Source of the DNA: Hyphomicrobiales bacterium
GTDB taxonomy: Bacteria; Pseudomonadota; Alphaproteobacteria; Rhizobiales; Rhizobiaceae
NCBI GenBank assembly: GCA_900465915.1
Contig: UBKJ01000017.1
Location: 62,001-126,000 of the forward strand
Direction: 5' to 3'
Length of the DNA: 64,000 bases
The position numbers were made by a program, and so were the translations under genes. Shown here one piece after another: positions 36,575-45,964 of this stretch. Numbering within the stretch: position 1 is the first letter of the stretch; each line of letters begins with the position of its first letter. The notes under the pieces are model-generated. The model was not told where the DNA came from and made no database searches. It saw nothing but the letters and a program-made list of their open reading frames with translations.

Positions 36575-37318
36575 ATGCCCCATGAAACCGAAGCCCTGTT
36601 CCGCGAGGACGCCTATCTTTCGACTGCGGAGGGCTCGGTCGTGGCCATCACCGAGACGGGCGGGATCATACTCGACCGCAGCAATTTCTACGCCACTTCC
36701 GGCGGCCAGCCGGGCGACACCGGCTTTTTCGAGCGCGCCGACGGCGCGCGCATCGAGATCGCGGGCACGGTGACCGGCGAGACCAAGAGCGAGATCGTGC
36801 ACGTGCCGGCCGAAGGCCAGACGCTGCCCGAAATCGGCGAGAAGCTGGTGCTGCATATCGACTGGGCGCGGCGCTACAGGCTGATGCGCATGCACACGGC
36901 CTGCCATCTCCTGTCGGTGGTCTGCCCGTTTCCGATCACCGGGGCGGCGGTGGGCGAGGAGGAGAGCCGCATCGATTTCGACCTGCCGGACCCGAGCTAC
37001 ACCAAGGAATTCGTCACCGAAAAGCTGATGGAGCGCGTGCGCGCCAACGATCCCGTCTCGCTGCGCTGGATCAGCGACGCGGAGTTTCTGGCCAATCCCG
37101 ACATCGTCAAGTCGAAGAACGTGCGCCCGCCGGTGGGCACGGGCCGCATCCGGCTGGTGGTGATCGGCGAGAACGGCGCGGTCGATTCGCAGCCCTGCGG
37201 CGGCACCCATGTGTCGGAGACGCAGGAGGTGGGCGAGATCCACATCGGCAAGATCGAGAAGAAGGGCAAGGAAAACCGCCGCTTCCGCATTCGCTTCGGC
37301 GCGGCGCCCGAAGCCTGA
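36575..37318 (+). CDS. Alanyl-tRNA editing protein (AlaX type)
   Basis: 247 residues. It hydrolyses mischarged tRNA-Ala in trans, related to the editing domain of AlaRS. Zinc ligands are the HxxxH pair in RMHTACHLLSVV and the CGGTHVSET motif near residue 205; an SGGQPGDTGF segment (about residue 40) is also typical. The ATG at 36575 has GAGGA about seven bases upstream, whereas the ATG at 36569 overlaps the cysK stop and touches that site. It is translationally coupled to cysK and followed by sseA 20 bases later. Confidence 0.88.
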   Translation: MPHETEALFREDAYLSTAEGSVVAITETGGIILDRSNFYATSGGQPGDTGFFERADGARIEIAGTVTGETKSEIVHVPAEGQTLPEIGEKLVLHIDWARRYRLMRMHTACHLLSVVCPFPITGAAVGEEESRIDFDLPDPSYTKEFVTEKLMERVRANDPVSLRWISDAEFLANPDIVKSKNVRPPVGTGRIRLVVIGENGAVDSQPCGGTHVSETQEVGEIHIGKIEKKGKENRRFRIRFGAAPEA

Positions 37319-37338
37319 ACCAGAACCGGAGAAGCCCC

Positions 37339-38193
37339 ATGACCGAGAAAAGCGCTTTCGTCGTCTCCCGCGAATGGCTGAAGGAGCGGCTGGAGAAGCC
37401 CGGCCTCGCCGTGGTCGACGCCTCCTGGTATCTGCCCGCCGCCGGGCGCGACGGCCGCGCCGAATATGCGGCGGGCCACATTCCTGGCGCGGTGTTCTTC
37501 GACCAGGACGAGATCGCCGACAAGGCGTCGGGCCTGCCGCACACCTTGCCGTCGCCGGAGCTTTTCGCCCGCCATGTCGGGGCGATGGGGATTTCGGCCG
37601 CCGATATGGTGGTGGTCTATGACGGGCCGGGGCTGTTCTCCGCCCCGCGCGTCTGGTGGATGTTCCGCGTGATGGGGGTGAAGCAGGTCTTCGTGCTCGA
37701 CGGCGGTCTGGACGGCTGGAAAAAGGCCGGCTTTCCGGTCACGGCCGAGCCGACCAAGATCGCGCCGACGCTGTTCACGCCGGCTTTCGACGCCCATGCG
37801 GTGGTTGGCCTCGACGAGATGCGCGCAATCGTCGACGAGCGCCGCGCCCAGGTGGCCGACGCGCGCGCGGCGGGCCGCTTCGCCGGCCGCGACGCCGAGC
37901 CGCGCCCCGGCATGCGCGCGGGCCACATGCCCGGCGCGCGCAACGTGCCGATCGGGACGCTGGCCGAAAACGGCGAATTGAAGGACCTCGACAGCCTGCG
38001 CGACGTGTTCGCCGCCGCCGGCGTCGACCTTGCGCGGCCGGTGGTGACGAGCTGCGGCTCGGGCGTGACGGCGGCGGCGATCATGCTGGCGCTGGCCTCG
38101 CTCGGCCACAAGGACAACCGGCTCTATGACGGCTCGTGGAGCGAATGGGGCTCGAAGCCCGACACGCCGGTCGTCACCGGCGACGCGGATTGA
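37339..38193 (+). CDS. sseA: 3-mercaptopyruvate (thiosulfate) sulfurtransferase
   Basis: 284 residues with two rhodanese domains. The first (about 8-130) includes YAAGHIPGAVFFDQDEIAD and is inactive; the second carries the active cysteine in CGSGVTAA, the loop preferred by 3-mercaptopyruvate sulfurtransferases (CGSGVT). It moves sulfur from mercaptopyruvate, a cysteine-derived compound, to acceptors, consistent with its position after cysK. The next gene starts directly after the stop codon. Confidence 0.92.
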   Translation: MTEKSAFVVSREWLKERLEKPGLAVVDASWYLPAAGRDGRAEYAAGHIPGAVFFDQDEIADKASGLPHTLPSPELFARHVGAMGISAADMVVVYDGPGLFSAPRVWWMFRVMGVKQVFVLDGGLDGWKKAGFPVTAEPTKIAPTLFTPAFDAHAVVGLDEMRAIVDERRAQVADARAAGRFAGRDAEPRPGMRAGHMPGARNVPIGTLAENGELKDLDSLRDVFAAAGVDLARPVVTSCGSGVTAAAIMLALASLGHKDNRLYDGSWSEWGSKPDTPVVTGDAD

Positions 38194-38715
38194 ATGGCTG
38201 CGACGATGAAGGCGCGCATCACCCATCTGGAGATGACGGCGCGGCCGGCCTTGGCCGTGCCGACGCCCTCGGGCTTGCGGCTCGCCTTGATGCGGGCGAG
38301 CGACATGCCGGTGCATTTCTACCGCTATCTCTACGAGCAGGTCGGCCGCCGGCATCACTGGATGATGCGCCGGCTACAGAGCGACGCGGAGGTTGCTGCC
38401 GCCATCCGCGCCGAGACGACGGAAATCCACGTGCTTTATGTCGAGGGCTGCCCGGCCGGCTTCGCGGAGCTCGATTTCGCCGCGCTGCCGGAGACGGCGG
38501 AGATCGTCTATTTCGGGCTGGTGGAGGATTTTCAGGGCAGAGGGCTGGCGCGCTTTTTCCTGCACGAGGCGATCGGCGCGGCCTGGGCGCGCTCGCCGCG
38601 CAAGGTGACGATCCACACCAATTCGCTCGACAATCCGCGCGCCTTGCAGCTTTACCAGAAGATGGGTTTTACGCCCGTGGCGTGGTCCGAGGAGGATGTG
38701 ACGCCGTGGGAATGA
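38194..38715 (+). CDS. GNAT-family N-acetyltransferase
   Basis: 173 residues. The acetyl-CoA-binding motif is VEDFQGRGLARFFLHEAI (Q/RxxGxG/A pattern), followed by the family signature NPRALQLYQKMGFTPV. The substrate is unknown. The ATG begins immediately after the sseA TGA, so translation is probably coupled; this places it as the fourth gene of the cysK-alaX-sseA operon. Confidence 0.88.
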   Translation: MAATMKARITHLEMTARPALAVPTPSGLRLALMRASDMPVHFYRYLYEQVGRRHHWMMRRLQSDAEVAAAIRAETTEIHVLYVEGCPAGFAELDFAALPETAEIVYFGLVEDFQGRGLARFFLHEAIGAAWARSPRKVTIHTNSLDNPRALQLYQKMGFTPVAWSEEDVTPWE

Positions 38716-39504
38716 TCAGCCGCGCGAGACCTCGCGCACGCTGGTGATGGAGACGACCGAGGCGCCGGCCAGCCGGCCGCTCTCCTCGTCGAACACCACG
38801 CAATTGCGGCCGCGCTGCTTGGCCAGGTAGAGGCAGCGGTCGGCGCGGCTCAGCACCTGCGAATTGCTCTCGCTCTTGGGCGCGGAGGCGACGCCGATGC
38901 TGATGGTGAGCGGATGGGAATGCGACGCCGTGGCGAGGAAATGCGTGGTCTCGACCTCCGAGCGGATGCGCTGCGCCACGCGCATGCCCGTCTCGCCGCT
39001 GGCGCCTGGCAGGAAGACGCAGAACTCCTCGCCGCCGATGCGGCCGACGAGGTCGCCGCGGCGGGTGACGTTTTGTAGCGCGAAAGAGATGAGCTTCAGC
39101 GCCCGGTCGCCGACCGGATGGCCGAACGTGTCGTTGATGGCCTTGAAGTGGTCGGCGTCGACGACCAGCACCACGCCGGTCTCGATGCGCGAGCGGCTGA
39201 TCTTCATGGCGTCGAAGAAGGCTTCGCGGTTCAGCAGCCCCGTCATGTGGTCGACCCGGGCGCGGGCCTGCAATTCGACATGGGCGCGCTCGAGATCGGC
39301 GTAGGCGTCCTTGAGGCGGCTATGCTGGCGGAAGATATAGGCGAGCGACGGGAAGGCGGTGACGAGCGGGATGCCGGCGGCCAGGCTGGTGGAGATGGCG
39401 CCGGGACTGTTGCCGGTGGAGATGGTGGCGATCCAGGTCGCCGCGACCGACAGAACGACGGCGCAGAGCGTGATCAACGCCGCCTTTGCCCATATGGTCC
39501 TCAT
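38716..39504 (-). CDS. Diguanylate cyclase (GGDEF domain) with two membrane helices
   Basis: 262 residues. Two N-terminal membrane helices (AALITLCAVVLSVAATWIAT and IPLVTAFPSLAYIF) are followed by a short coiled linker (LKDAYADLERAHVELQ) and a GGDEF domain. The active-site loop is GGEEF at 157-161 and the inhibitory I-site RxxD is R148-D151, five residues before it, so the enzyme should be active and product-inhibited. It makes cyclic di-GMP. The membrane part is too short for a periplasmic sensor, so the input signal is unclear. Convergent with the GNAT gene, zero spacing. Confidence 0.92.
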   Translation of the reverse strand: MRTIWAKAALITLCAVVLSVAATWIATISTGNSPGAISTSLAAGIPLVTAFPSLAYIFRQHSRLKDAYADLERAHVELQARARVDHMTGLLNREAFFDAMKISRSRIETGVVLVVDADHFKAINDTFGHPVGDRALKLISFALQNVTRRGDLVGRIGGEEFCVFLPGASGETGMRVAQRIRSEVETTHFLATASHSHPLTISIGVASAPKSESNSQVLSRADRCLYLAKQRGRNCVVFDEESGRLAGASVVSITSVREVSRG

Positions 39505-40476
39505 GCCGCCGCTCCCATTCCGAGGGCCGTCCGCGCCTCCGTCTCATATGTCCGTTTCAGGCGTCCGTTTCGGACCGGATTCTTTTCGTTGGAGGTCTTA
39601 TAAAGCAATTTGGCGCGCAGGAAAGAGACGAACGACCCAAATTGCAATTTTTACGGGAGCCGAAACGGAAATCATGCAATTCTTAGTGGATAATGTGATA
39701 AGATTACCTCGAAACCGAACACGGGACAACACTCTTGCGCACAAATCTTCACTCAGGGTTGAATATTACAATTTACTGATGAAGGGGGTTGGACGAGGGG
39801 CGTGGGTGAGTATCTGGGAGGTGTTTCGATGGGCGTCCGATGCGTTGCGTTGGCGATAACGCAACAGGCCGATCCAACCGAAACCGCCGTCTTCCGCACG
39901 AAAGGTCCGCGTATGATAACGGCTTCGGCGCTCATACGATTTGGCGATGGCGCACGTGCTGTTAGCGAAATTGGGGCCATCCAGTCAGCCGCTATTACAG
40001 CCCTGTACCTGAACCGAATTGAGATCGGCGCGGTGCTTGGTCATTAGAACACGCTTCGCCGGCGCCATCTCGCAATGCCGGCCTCGCAGGCGTCGAAGAT
40101 TTCCTTCAAGCCGCTCCGGCGTCAGATATTCATAGGCGGGCGTCCCTGAAGACAGAAACATCTCGTCTGCTGAGTGGGCAGCAAATGCGAGCGGGTAGGC
40201 GGTTAAGTCGGCAGTTGGGGTGTACTAGGCTGCGAACGAACGTTGTGGCGGCCATGGAAACGGGCCGTTCGTCGCCGGAGGAGAATTGACATCAGACTAG
40301 CCCTGACCATCAACACGCTCATTCGATTACGCCGATCGCATAAGATAGATTATGGAACTAACGGATAGGAGAAGGCGCCGTAATGGGATGGCGAGAACGA
40401 GAATTCCAAACCGTTCGTTGATCGTGCCGGAAGTGAAATCCGGCCTGATCATGCGGTTTAGCGGAAGGCTTCCAAA
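39505..40476. other. AT-richer intergenic region with gene remnants
   Basis: About 970 bases with clearly lower GC than the neighbours. One small open frame with a good ribosome site is listed separately. On the minus strand near 40060-40170 a decayed C-terminus can be read with one frame change (TPAYEYLTPERL then KEIFDACEAGIARW), probably the end of a lost gene. No inverted repeats marking an insertion element were found. Confidence 0.45.
39829..40047 (+). CDS. Small hypothetical protein, 72 aa
   Basis: ATG at 39829 follows GGGAGGTG with suitable spacing, an unusually strong ribosome site for such a degenerate region. The product (starting MGVRCVALAITQQADPTE, ending LNRIEIGAVLGH) has no signal peptide or clear family features. 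It could be a remnant, a horizontally acquired fragment or a chance frame. No neighbours help to interpret it. Confidence 0.3.
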   Translation: MGVRCVALAITQQADPTETAVFRTKGPRMITASALIRFGDGARAVSEIGAIQSAAITALYLNRIEIGAVLGH

Positions 40477-41307
40477 TCACCTCCGGCGCGCGATGTAGAG
40501 ATGGCCGGGAACCGGAGCGCCTTGCTCGCTGCGGACGGTGATGTCGATGCAGCGGACGCAATCCATGCCGTGGGCGTCGAGCGTCGCCTCGACATAGGTC
40601 TTCGCATGGGCGAAGCGCTGGTGGTCGCCGACCGTGAAATTCCGGCCCGCGAGCCGCGCGGCGTCCAGCGTTTCGCTGGAGAAGCCGAACCAGCCGCCCG
40701 CCGCCAGATGCGCGCCGACGCCGGCGAAGAAGCGCTCCAGCTCGCCCATGTAAGGCAGCACGTCGGTGGCGACGATCAGGTCCCAGCTCTGGTCGCCGGC
40801 GGATTCGAGGAAGCGCACGGCCTCGCCGACGAAAAGCGCGTCGTAATCGCCTTTCTCATAGGCCACCTCGATCATGTTCTCGGAAATATCCACGCCGGTC
40901 TTGTGCGCGGCCATGTCGTCCAGCGCGTCGGCGGAAAGCCCGGTGCCGCAGCCGAGGTCGAGCATGCGCCCGCAATGGAATTCCGGGTCCAGCTCCAGGA
41001 ACATCTCGCGCAATTGCAGCGGCACGTCGTAGCCGAGCTGGTCGACCAGGATCGTGTCGAAAAGCTCCGCATGCTGGTCGAACAGCGTCGCGACATAGGC
41101 GTCGGGCGCCTTGGGCGGAACCGCGCCGCGTCCCATGCTGGCGAGCCGCACCGCCGCGCCGCCGTGGTCGTCGGGGTCGATGCGCAGCACGTCCTCATAG
41201 GCGCGGGCGGCGGCGTCGAAATCGCCGGCCTTCTCCAGCGCCAGCGCGCGGTTATAGGCCTCGGCCAGAGCCTCCTGATCGAGGTTGTTTTCGTCGTTTT
41301 TGGTCAT
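40477..41307 (-). CDS. SAM-dependent methyltransferase with N-terminal TPR unit
   Basis: 276 residues. Residues 10-50 form a TPR-like helix pair (AYNRALALEKAGDFDAAARA). The methyltransferase domain has motif I LDLGCGTGLSADAL (about 116-129), acidic motif II GVDIS and post-I WDLIVATDVLPYMG. This arrangement belongs to a group of rhizobial TPR-methyltransferases similar to putative ubiquinone-type or trans-aconitate-type enzymes, but the substrate is unknown. Good distance from neighbours; divergent from the outer-membrane-type protein gene. Confidence 0.88.
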   Translation of the reverse strand: MTKNDENNLDQEALAEAYNRALALEKAGDFDAAARAYEDVLRIDPDDHGGAAVRLASMGRGAVPPKAPDAYVATLFDQHAELFDTILVDQLGYDVPLQLREMFLELDPEFHCGRMLDLGCGTGLSADALDDMAAHKTGVDISENMIEVAYEKGDYDALFVGEAVRFLESAGDQSWDLIVATDVLPYMGELERFFAGVGAHLAAGGWFGFSSETLDAARLAGRNFTVGDHQRFAHAKTYVEATLDAHGMDCVRCIDITVRSEQGAPVPGHLYIARRR

Positions 41308-41487
41308 GGCCTCGCCTTTCCGTCCGTCCGCCCTTCCCTACGCGCCCCGCGCCGCCATGGCAAGCCTGCGCGCAAAATGGTGGATTATGCGGCGGATGTA
41401 TTTCGCCGTGCGAAATAGTCGATACAATCGGCGATCCATCAATATTTCAAATTATTTTATCCTTTTTGACTTTTACAGGAGATTTTC

Positions 41488-42270
41488 ATGAAGAAAATCG
41501 TGTTTTTCCTTATTCTTCTTTATCCCGCGGCGGCGCAGGCCGCCGGCGAGCAGGACCTGGCGAAGAAGCTCGCCAATCCGGTTTCGAGCCTGATCAGCGT
41601 GCCGCTTCAGGGCAACGTCGATTGCTGTTTCGGGCCGAAGCAGGGCCATCGCTATACGCTCAATCTCCAGCCGGTGGTTCCCCTGCCGCTCGACGACGAC
41701 TGGAACCTGATCGTGCGCACCATCCTGCCGGTGGTCTATCGGCAGGCGCCGGCGGCCGGTTTCGACGATCGTTTCGGCCTCGGCGACACGGAGCAGAGCT
41801 TTTTTCTCTCGCCCGCAGCATCGCGCGACGGCGTGGTGTGGGGCGTCGGGCCTGTGTTCCTGTGGCCGACCGCCACCGATCGCGCCTTCGGAACCGGCAA
41901 ATGGGGCGCGGGGCCGACGGCCGTGGCGCTGAAGCAGGCCGGCGGCTGGACCTATGGCGCGCTGGCCAACCATGTGTGGTCCTATGCCGGCCATGGCGAC
42001 CGCGAGCGCATCAGCCAGAGCTTCGTGCAGCCCTTCCTGAGCTACACCTTTCCCAGCACCTTCGGCCTGTCGCTGTCGAGCGAGACCAGCTACGACTGGG
42101 GCCGGGGCGCATGGACCGTGCCGATCAACGCCGGCGTGTCGCGGCTGCTCAGGATCGGCGGGCGGCCGGTCAGCGTCGGCCTGTCGGGGCGCTATTACGC
42201 CCGCTCGCCGCATGACGGGCCGAAATGGGGCCTGCGCTTCGTGACGACGCTGCTGTTTCCCGAAAAATAG
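41488..42270 (+). CDS. Exported beta-rich protein, probable outer membrane 'transporter'-type barrel
   Basis: 260 residues with a short signal peptide (MKKIVFFLILLYPAAAQA). The mature sequence is beta-rich with alternating hydrophobic residues and ends in an aromatic-containing strand (VTTLLFPEK), as in small outer-membrane barrels annotated as neuromedin-U-like or 'transporter' proteins. Segments such as GWTYGALANHVWSYAG and LSLSSETSYDWGRGAW are typical of these. Function is not known. AGGAG lies seven bases before the ATG, and the 80 bases upstream are very AT-rich, a likely promoter. Confidence 0.75.
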   Translation: MKKIVFFLILLYPAAAQAAGEQDLAKKLANPVSSLISVPLQGNVDCCFGPKQGHRYTLNLQPVVPLPLDDDWNLIVRTILPVVYRQAPAAGFDDRFGLGDTEQSFFLSPAASRDGVVWGVGPVFLWPTATDRAFGTGKWGAGPTAVALKQAGGWTYGALANHVWSYAGHGDRERISQSFVQPFLSYTFPSTFGLSLSSETSYDWGRGAWTVPINAGVSRLLRIGGRPVSVGLSGRYYARSPHDGPKWGLRFVTTLLFPEK

Positions 42271-43254
42271 TCAGCGCGCCGCGGCGGGCGCGGGTTCGGC
42301 GCGATGCGCGCCCAGCCGGCGGGCCAGCACGGCGCAGGCCATGAGCTGGATCTGGTGGAACAGCATCAGCGGCAGCACGATGGCGCCGACATTGACCCCG
42401 GCGAAGATGGCGCTGGCCATGGGCGCGCCGCTGGCGAGGCTTTTCTTGGAGCCGCAGAACATGATGGTGATGCAGTCGGCGCGGTTGAAGCCGAGCCGTT
42501 TGGCCCCGAACCAGGTGACGAGCAGGACCACGACCAGAAGCAGCACGTTGACGCCGACCATCATGCCGAGGTCGCGCCAGGAGACGCTGCGCCACAGGCC
42601 TTCCGCCACCGCTTCGCTGAAGGCGAGATAGACCACCATCAGGATCGAGCCGCGATCGACCATGCCCAGCACCTTGTTGTGGCGGCGGATGAAGGCGCCG
42701 ATCAGCGGCTGCAGGATCTGCCCCAGCGCGAAGGGCGCGAGCAGCTGCAGCAGGATCGATTCCAGCGCGTCCATCGACACCCCGCCGCCGCTTCCCCCCT
42801 TCACGGCGAAGAGGAGGCCGGCCAGGAGCGGCGTCAGGAACATGCCGAAGATGTTGGAGGCCGAGGCCGACACCACGGCGGCGGAGACGTTGCCGCCGGC
42901 CATGGAGGTGAAGGCGATGGAGGACTGCACCGTCGAGGGCAGCACGCAGAGATAGAGGATGCCGGTGTAGAAGGCCGATTGCGACAGGCCGGGAATGGTC
43001 CAGCCGGCGACCAGGCCGAGGATGGGGAACAGCACGAAGGTGGACAGGAACACCACCAGATGCAGCCGCCAATGGGTGAGGCCGGCCACCACCGCCTCGC
43101 GCGACAGCCGCGCGCCGTGCAGGAAGAACAGGAGCCCCACCGCGATCTTGGTGGCGAGGGCGAACCAGACGGCGAATGCGCCCTGCACCGGCAGGACCGA
43201 GGCGAGCAGCACCGTCGCGATCAGCATGGCGGTGAATTTGTCGAGAAAGCGCAT
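42271..43254 (-). CDS. Bile acid:sodium symporter family (BASS/YfeH-like) transporter
   Basis: 327 residues, about ten membrane helices. Family features are LYLCVLPSTVQSSIAFTSMA and the conserved crossover region GGNVSAAVVSASASNIFGM, and the C-terminal FCGSKKSLASGAPMA. Bacterial members of this branch (YfeH type) are secondary transporters whose substrates are mostly unknown; organic anions are likely. The stop abuts that of the convergent gene with no spacing. No linked enzyme indicates the substrate. Confidence 0.88.
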   Translation of the reverse strand: MRFLDKFTAMLIATVLLASVLPVQGAFAVWFALATKIAVGLLFFLHGARLSREAVVAGLTHWRLHLVVFLSTFVLFPILGLVAGWTIPGLSQSAFYTGILYLCVLPSTVQSSIAFTSMAGGNVSAAVVSASASNIFGMFLTPLLAGLLFAVKGGSGGGVSMDALESILLQLLAPFALGQILQPLIGAFIRRHNKVLGMVDRGSILMVVYLAFSEAVAEGLWRSVSWRDLGMMVGVNVLLLVVVLLVTWFGAKRLGFNRADCITIMFCGSKKSLASGAPMASAIFAGVNVGAIVLPLMLFHQIQLMACAVLARRLGAHRAEPAPAAAR

Positions 43255-43351
43255 GCGGGCGTCCCGTGATCAGAAGCGAAGGCCGTCCTTTACGCCCTCG
43301 CCCGCCGGATGGAAACCGCGAAGTTTCACAATATCGCGACCGGCGCGGCGG

Positions 43352-44359
43352 TCACTCGTAGCCGTTGGGGTTCTTCGACTGCCAGTTCCACATGTCGCTG
43401 CACATGGCGCGCAGGTCCTTTTCCGCCGACCAGCCGAGGAAATCGCGCGCGAAGGCGGGGTCGGCGTAGCATTCGGCCACGTCGCCGGGGCGGCGCGGGG
43501 CGATCTCGTACCGGACCTCGCGGTTGGAGACGTGCTCGAAGGCCTTGATGACATCGAGCACGCTGTAGCCCTGCCCCGTGCCGAGATTGACGGCGAAGCA
43601 GCCCGGCTCGTCCAGCGCCTTCAGCGCCTTGAGATGGCCGGCGGCGAGGTCGACGACATGGATATAGTCGCGCACGCCGGTGCCGTCGGGCGTGTCGTAA
43701 TCGTCGCCATAGACGCTGAGCTTGTCGCGCCTTCCGGTGGCGACCTGGGCGATGATCGGCATCAGGTTGTTGGGCACGCCCTTGGGGTCCTCGCCGATCA
43801 ACCCGCTCTCATGCGCGCCGACCGGGTTGAAATAGCGCAGGATGGCGATGCTCCAGGACGGGTCGCTGGCGTGGAGGTCGCGCAGCATGTCCTCGATGAC
43901 GAGCTTGGTGCGGCCATAGGGGTTGGTGGCCGAGAGCGGCTGGTCCTCGGTGATGGGCAGCTTTTCCGGGTCGCCATAGACGGTTGCCGAGGAGGAGAAG
44001 ACCAGCTTCTTGACGCCGGTCGTCTCCATAGCCTGCAAGAGGCGCAGCGTGCCGAGCACGTTGCAGTCGTAATAATGCAGCGGCTTCTGCGTGGATTCGC
44101 CGACCGCCTTCAGCCCCGCGAAATGGACGACGGAGGTGCATTTGTGCCGATTGATGACGTGCTCGAGAAACTCGCGGTCGCGGATGTCGCCCGGCTCGCG
44201 GCGCGGCGCGTGGCCGGTGATCTTCTCGATGCGGTGCAGCGCCTCGGGATGGCTGTTGTCGAAATTGTCGACCACCACCACCTCGTGGCCGGCCTCGATG
44301 AGCTGCACGCATGTGTGCGAACCGATATAGCCCGCGCCGCCCGTCACCAGAATTGACAT
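43352..44359 (-). CDS. galE: UDP-glucose 4-epimerase
   Basis: 335 residues of the extended short-chain dehydrogenase family. NAD-binding GGAGYIGSHTC lies at the N-terminus, and the catalytic YxxxK is NPYGRTK near residue 150 with the serine in SSSATVYGD about 25 residues before it. It interconverts UDP-glucose and UDP-galactose for exopolysaccharide and LPS synthesis. It is monocistronic; a palindromic repeat lies in the spacer upstream, between it and mazG. Confidence 0.93.
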   Translation of the reverse strand: MSILVTGGAGYIGSHTCVQLIEAGHEVVVVDNFDNSHPEALHRIEKITGHAPRREPGDIRDREFLEHVINRHKCTSVVHFAGLKAVGESTQKPLHYYDCNVLGTLRLLQAMETTGVKKLVFSSSATVYGDPEKLPITEDQPLSATNPYGRTKLVIEDMLRDLHASDPSWSIAILRYFNPVGAHESGLIGEDPKGVPNNLMPIIAQVATGRRDKLSVYGDDYDTPDGTGVRDYIHVVDLAAGHLKALKALDEPGCFAVNLGTGQGYSVLDVIKAFEHVSNREVRYEIAPRRPGDVAECYADPAFARDFLGWSAEKDLRAMCSDMWNWQSKNPNGYE

Positions 44360-44403
44360 GATTTCGCCATCCGCCTTTTGAACCCGCCCCGATATGCGAT
44401 CCA

Positions 44404-44492
44404 GAGCCGTTCGAGGTCGAACCGCTCTATCTCCTTGTTTTTTCGCATTTCCGGGCGGAAAACCGTTTCATGCTTTTCCTGGAAATGCTTTA
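44404..44492. repeat. Rhizobiales intergenic palindromic repeat, copy 1
   Basis: The segment contains ACCGCTCTATCTCCTTGTTT, GCATTTCCGGGCGGAAAACC and TTTTCCTGGAAATGCTT. The same blocks occur in the same order at 63079-63172. The GCATTTCC and GGAAATGC parts are inverted repeats. I recognise this as a dispersed intergenic repeat of Rhizobiales genomes. The first arm is partly decayed in this copy. Confidence 0.75.
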
Positions 44493-44531
44493 AGCAAAAC
44501 GGACCGACACTTCAACCCTGACGGAGCGCAG

Positions 44532-45356
44532 ATGCACCCTTCCCGCGACATCGACCGGCTTCTGGAGATCATGGCCGCCCTGCGCGATCCGCGGACGGGC
44601 TGCCCCTGGGACGTGGAGCAGGATTTCCGCTCCATCGCGCCCTATACGCTGGAAGAAGCCTATGAGGTGATCGACGCCATCGACCGCGACGACATGGACG
44701 ACCTGCGCGAGGAGCTGGGCGACCTTCTGCTGCAGGTGGTGTTCCACGCCCGCATGGCCGAGGAGAAGGGCGATTTCGCCTTCGGCGACGTGGTGGAGGC
44801 GATCACGCGCAAGATGATTCGCCGCCATCCGCATGTGTTCGGCGACGCCGAGGCGCGCTCCGCCGGCATGGCCAAGGGGTCGTGGAACCGCATCAAGGCC
44901 GAGGAGAAGGCCGAGCGCGCCGCGCGGCGGGCGGATCTGGGCCTCGACGCCGGCGCAAAGGACGGCTTTCTCGACGACGTGCCGCACGCTTTCCCGGCGC
45001 TGGTGCGGGCGCTGAAACTGCAGCAGAAGGCGGCCAAGGTCGGCTTCGACTGGTCGGAGGCCGCGCCCATCCTCGACAAGATCGCCGAGGAGACGGCGGA
45101 GCTGAAGGAGGCCATGGCCGGGCGCGACAAGGCGGAAATCGAGGAGGAATATGGCGACCTGCTGTTCGCCATGGTCAATCTCGGCCGGCATCTCGCCATC
45201 GACGCCGAGACGGCGCTGATCGCCGCCAACGAGAAATTCCGCCGCCGCTTCCACTTCATCGAAAAGACGCTGGCGCAGGCCGGAAACAGCCTCGACGCCG
45301 CCAGCCTCGACGAGATGGAGGCGATCTGGACCGAGGCCAAGAAGCAGGGCCTGTGA
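44532..45356 (+). CDS. mazG: Nucleoside triphosphate pyrophosphohydrolase
   Basis: 274 residues with two MazG domains. The first has EEAYEVIDAI and EELGDLLLQVVFHARMAEE, the second EETAELKEAM and EEYGDLLFAMVNLGRHLA; each supplies the EExxE...ExxD metal ligands. It hydrolyses (d)NTPs to monophosphates and pyrophosphate, cleaning nucleotide pools and affecting ppGpp levels in other bacteria. ATG at 44532 with GGAG five to six bases upstream. Convergent with the flavin reductase gene, zero spacing. Confidence 0.93.
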   Translation: MHPSRDIDRLLEIMAALRDPRTGCPWDVEQDFRSIAPYTLEEAYEVIDAIDRDDMDDLREELGDLLLQVVFHARMAEEKGDFAFGDVVEAITRKMIRRHPHVFGDAEARSAGMAKGSWNRIKAEEKAERAARRADLGLDAGAKDGFLDDVPHAFPALVRALKLQQKAAKVGFDWSEAAPILDKIAEETAELKEAMAGRDKAEIEEEYGDLLFAMVNLGRHLAIDAETALIAANEKFRRRFHFIEKTLAQAGNSLDAASLDEMEAIWTEAKKQGL

Positions 45357-45962
45357 CTATTCCGTCCAGCGCGGGCGCGGCATGGAATAGGTGACCTCGG
45401 TGGTGGCGTAGTCCATATAGCCGAGGCGCGAGACGGGCCTGGCCTTGGCGATGTCGACGAAGCCGTCGGCCAGCACATGCTCGTCGATATGCACGCCCAC
45501 CACCTCGCCGATCACCATATAGTTCTCGACCGGCTCGCCGTGGCGGTCGGTGAGACGCCGCACCTCGACGGCGACGCATTCGAGCGCGGCGTAGGCCTCG
45601 GCCACATAGGGCGCGTCGACCATCCTGCCCGGCGCCGGCGTCAGGCCGGCGAGGTCGAACTCGCTTCGCCCGCGCGGCGCCTCGGCGGAGCTGGCGTTCA
45701 TCTTTTCGTGCAGATGATGGCTGACGAGGCTCGCGGTGAAGACGCCCGTCTCCTCGATGAAGGCGACGCTGTCCTTCGCCCCGGCGGAGGAGAACATCAC
45801 CATGGGCGGCGCGTTGCAGACTGCGTTGAAGAAGGAATAGGGCGCGAGGTTGAGCGCGCCGGCCTTCGACTTGGCGCCGATCCAGCCGATGGGACGCGGC
45901 GCGACGATGGCCTTGAACGGGTCGCGCGGCAGGCCGTGGCCGGATTTCGGTTCGTAGAACAT
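45357..45962 (-). CDS. Flavin reductase-like FMN-binding split-barrel protein
   Basis: 201 residues. The conserved IVAPRPIGWIGAKSKAGALN segment at the N-terminus and FFNAVCNAPPMVMFS after it are typical of the flavin reductase-like (DIM6/NTAB) family. Members bind FMN and reduce it or use it in oxidoreduction; the partner is unknown. The ATG at 45962 has GGAAGG upstream and lies two bases after the nitroreductase stop, so the two flavoprotein genes form an operon. Confidence 0.88.
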   Translation of the reverse strand: MFYEPKSGHGLPRDPFKAIVAPRPIGWIGAKSKAGALNLAPYSFFNAVCNAPPMVMFSSAGAKDSVAFIEETGVFTASLVSHHLHEKMNASSAEAPRGRSEFDLAGLTPAPGRMVDAPYVAEAYAALECVAVEVRRLTDRHGEPVENYMVIGEVVGVHIDEHVLADGFVDIAKARPVSRLGYMDYATTEVTYSMPRPRWTE

Positions 45963-45964
45963 GC

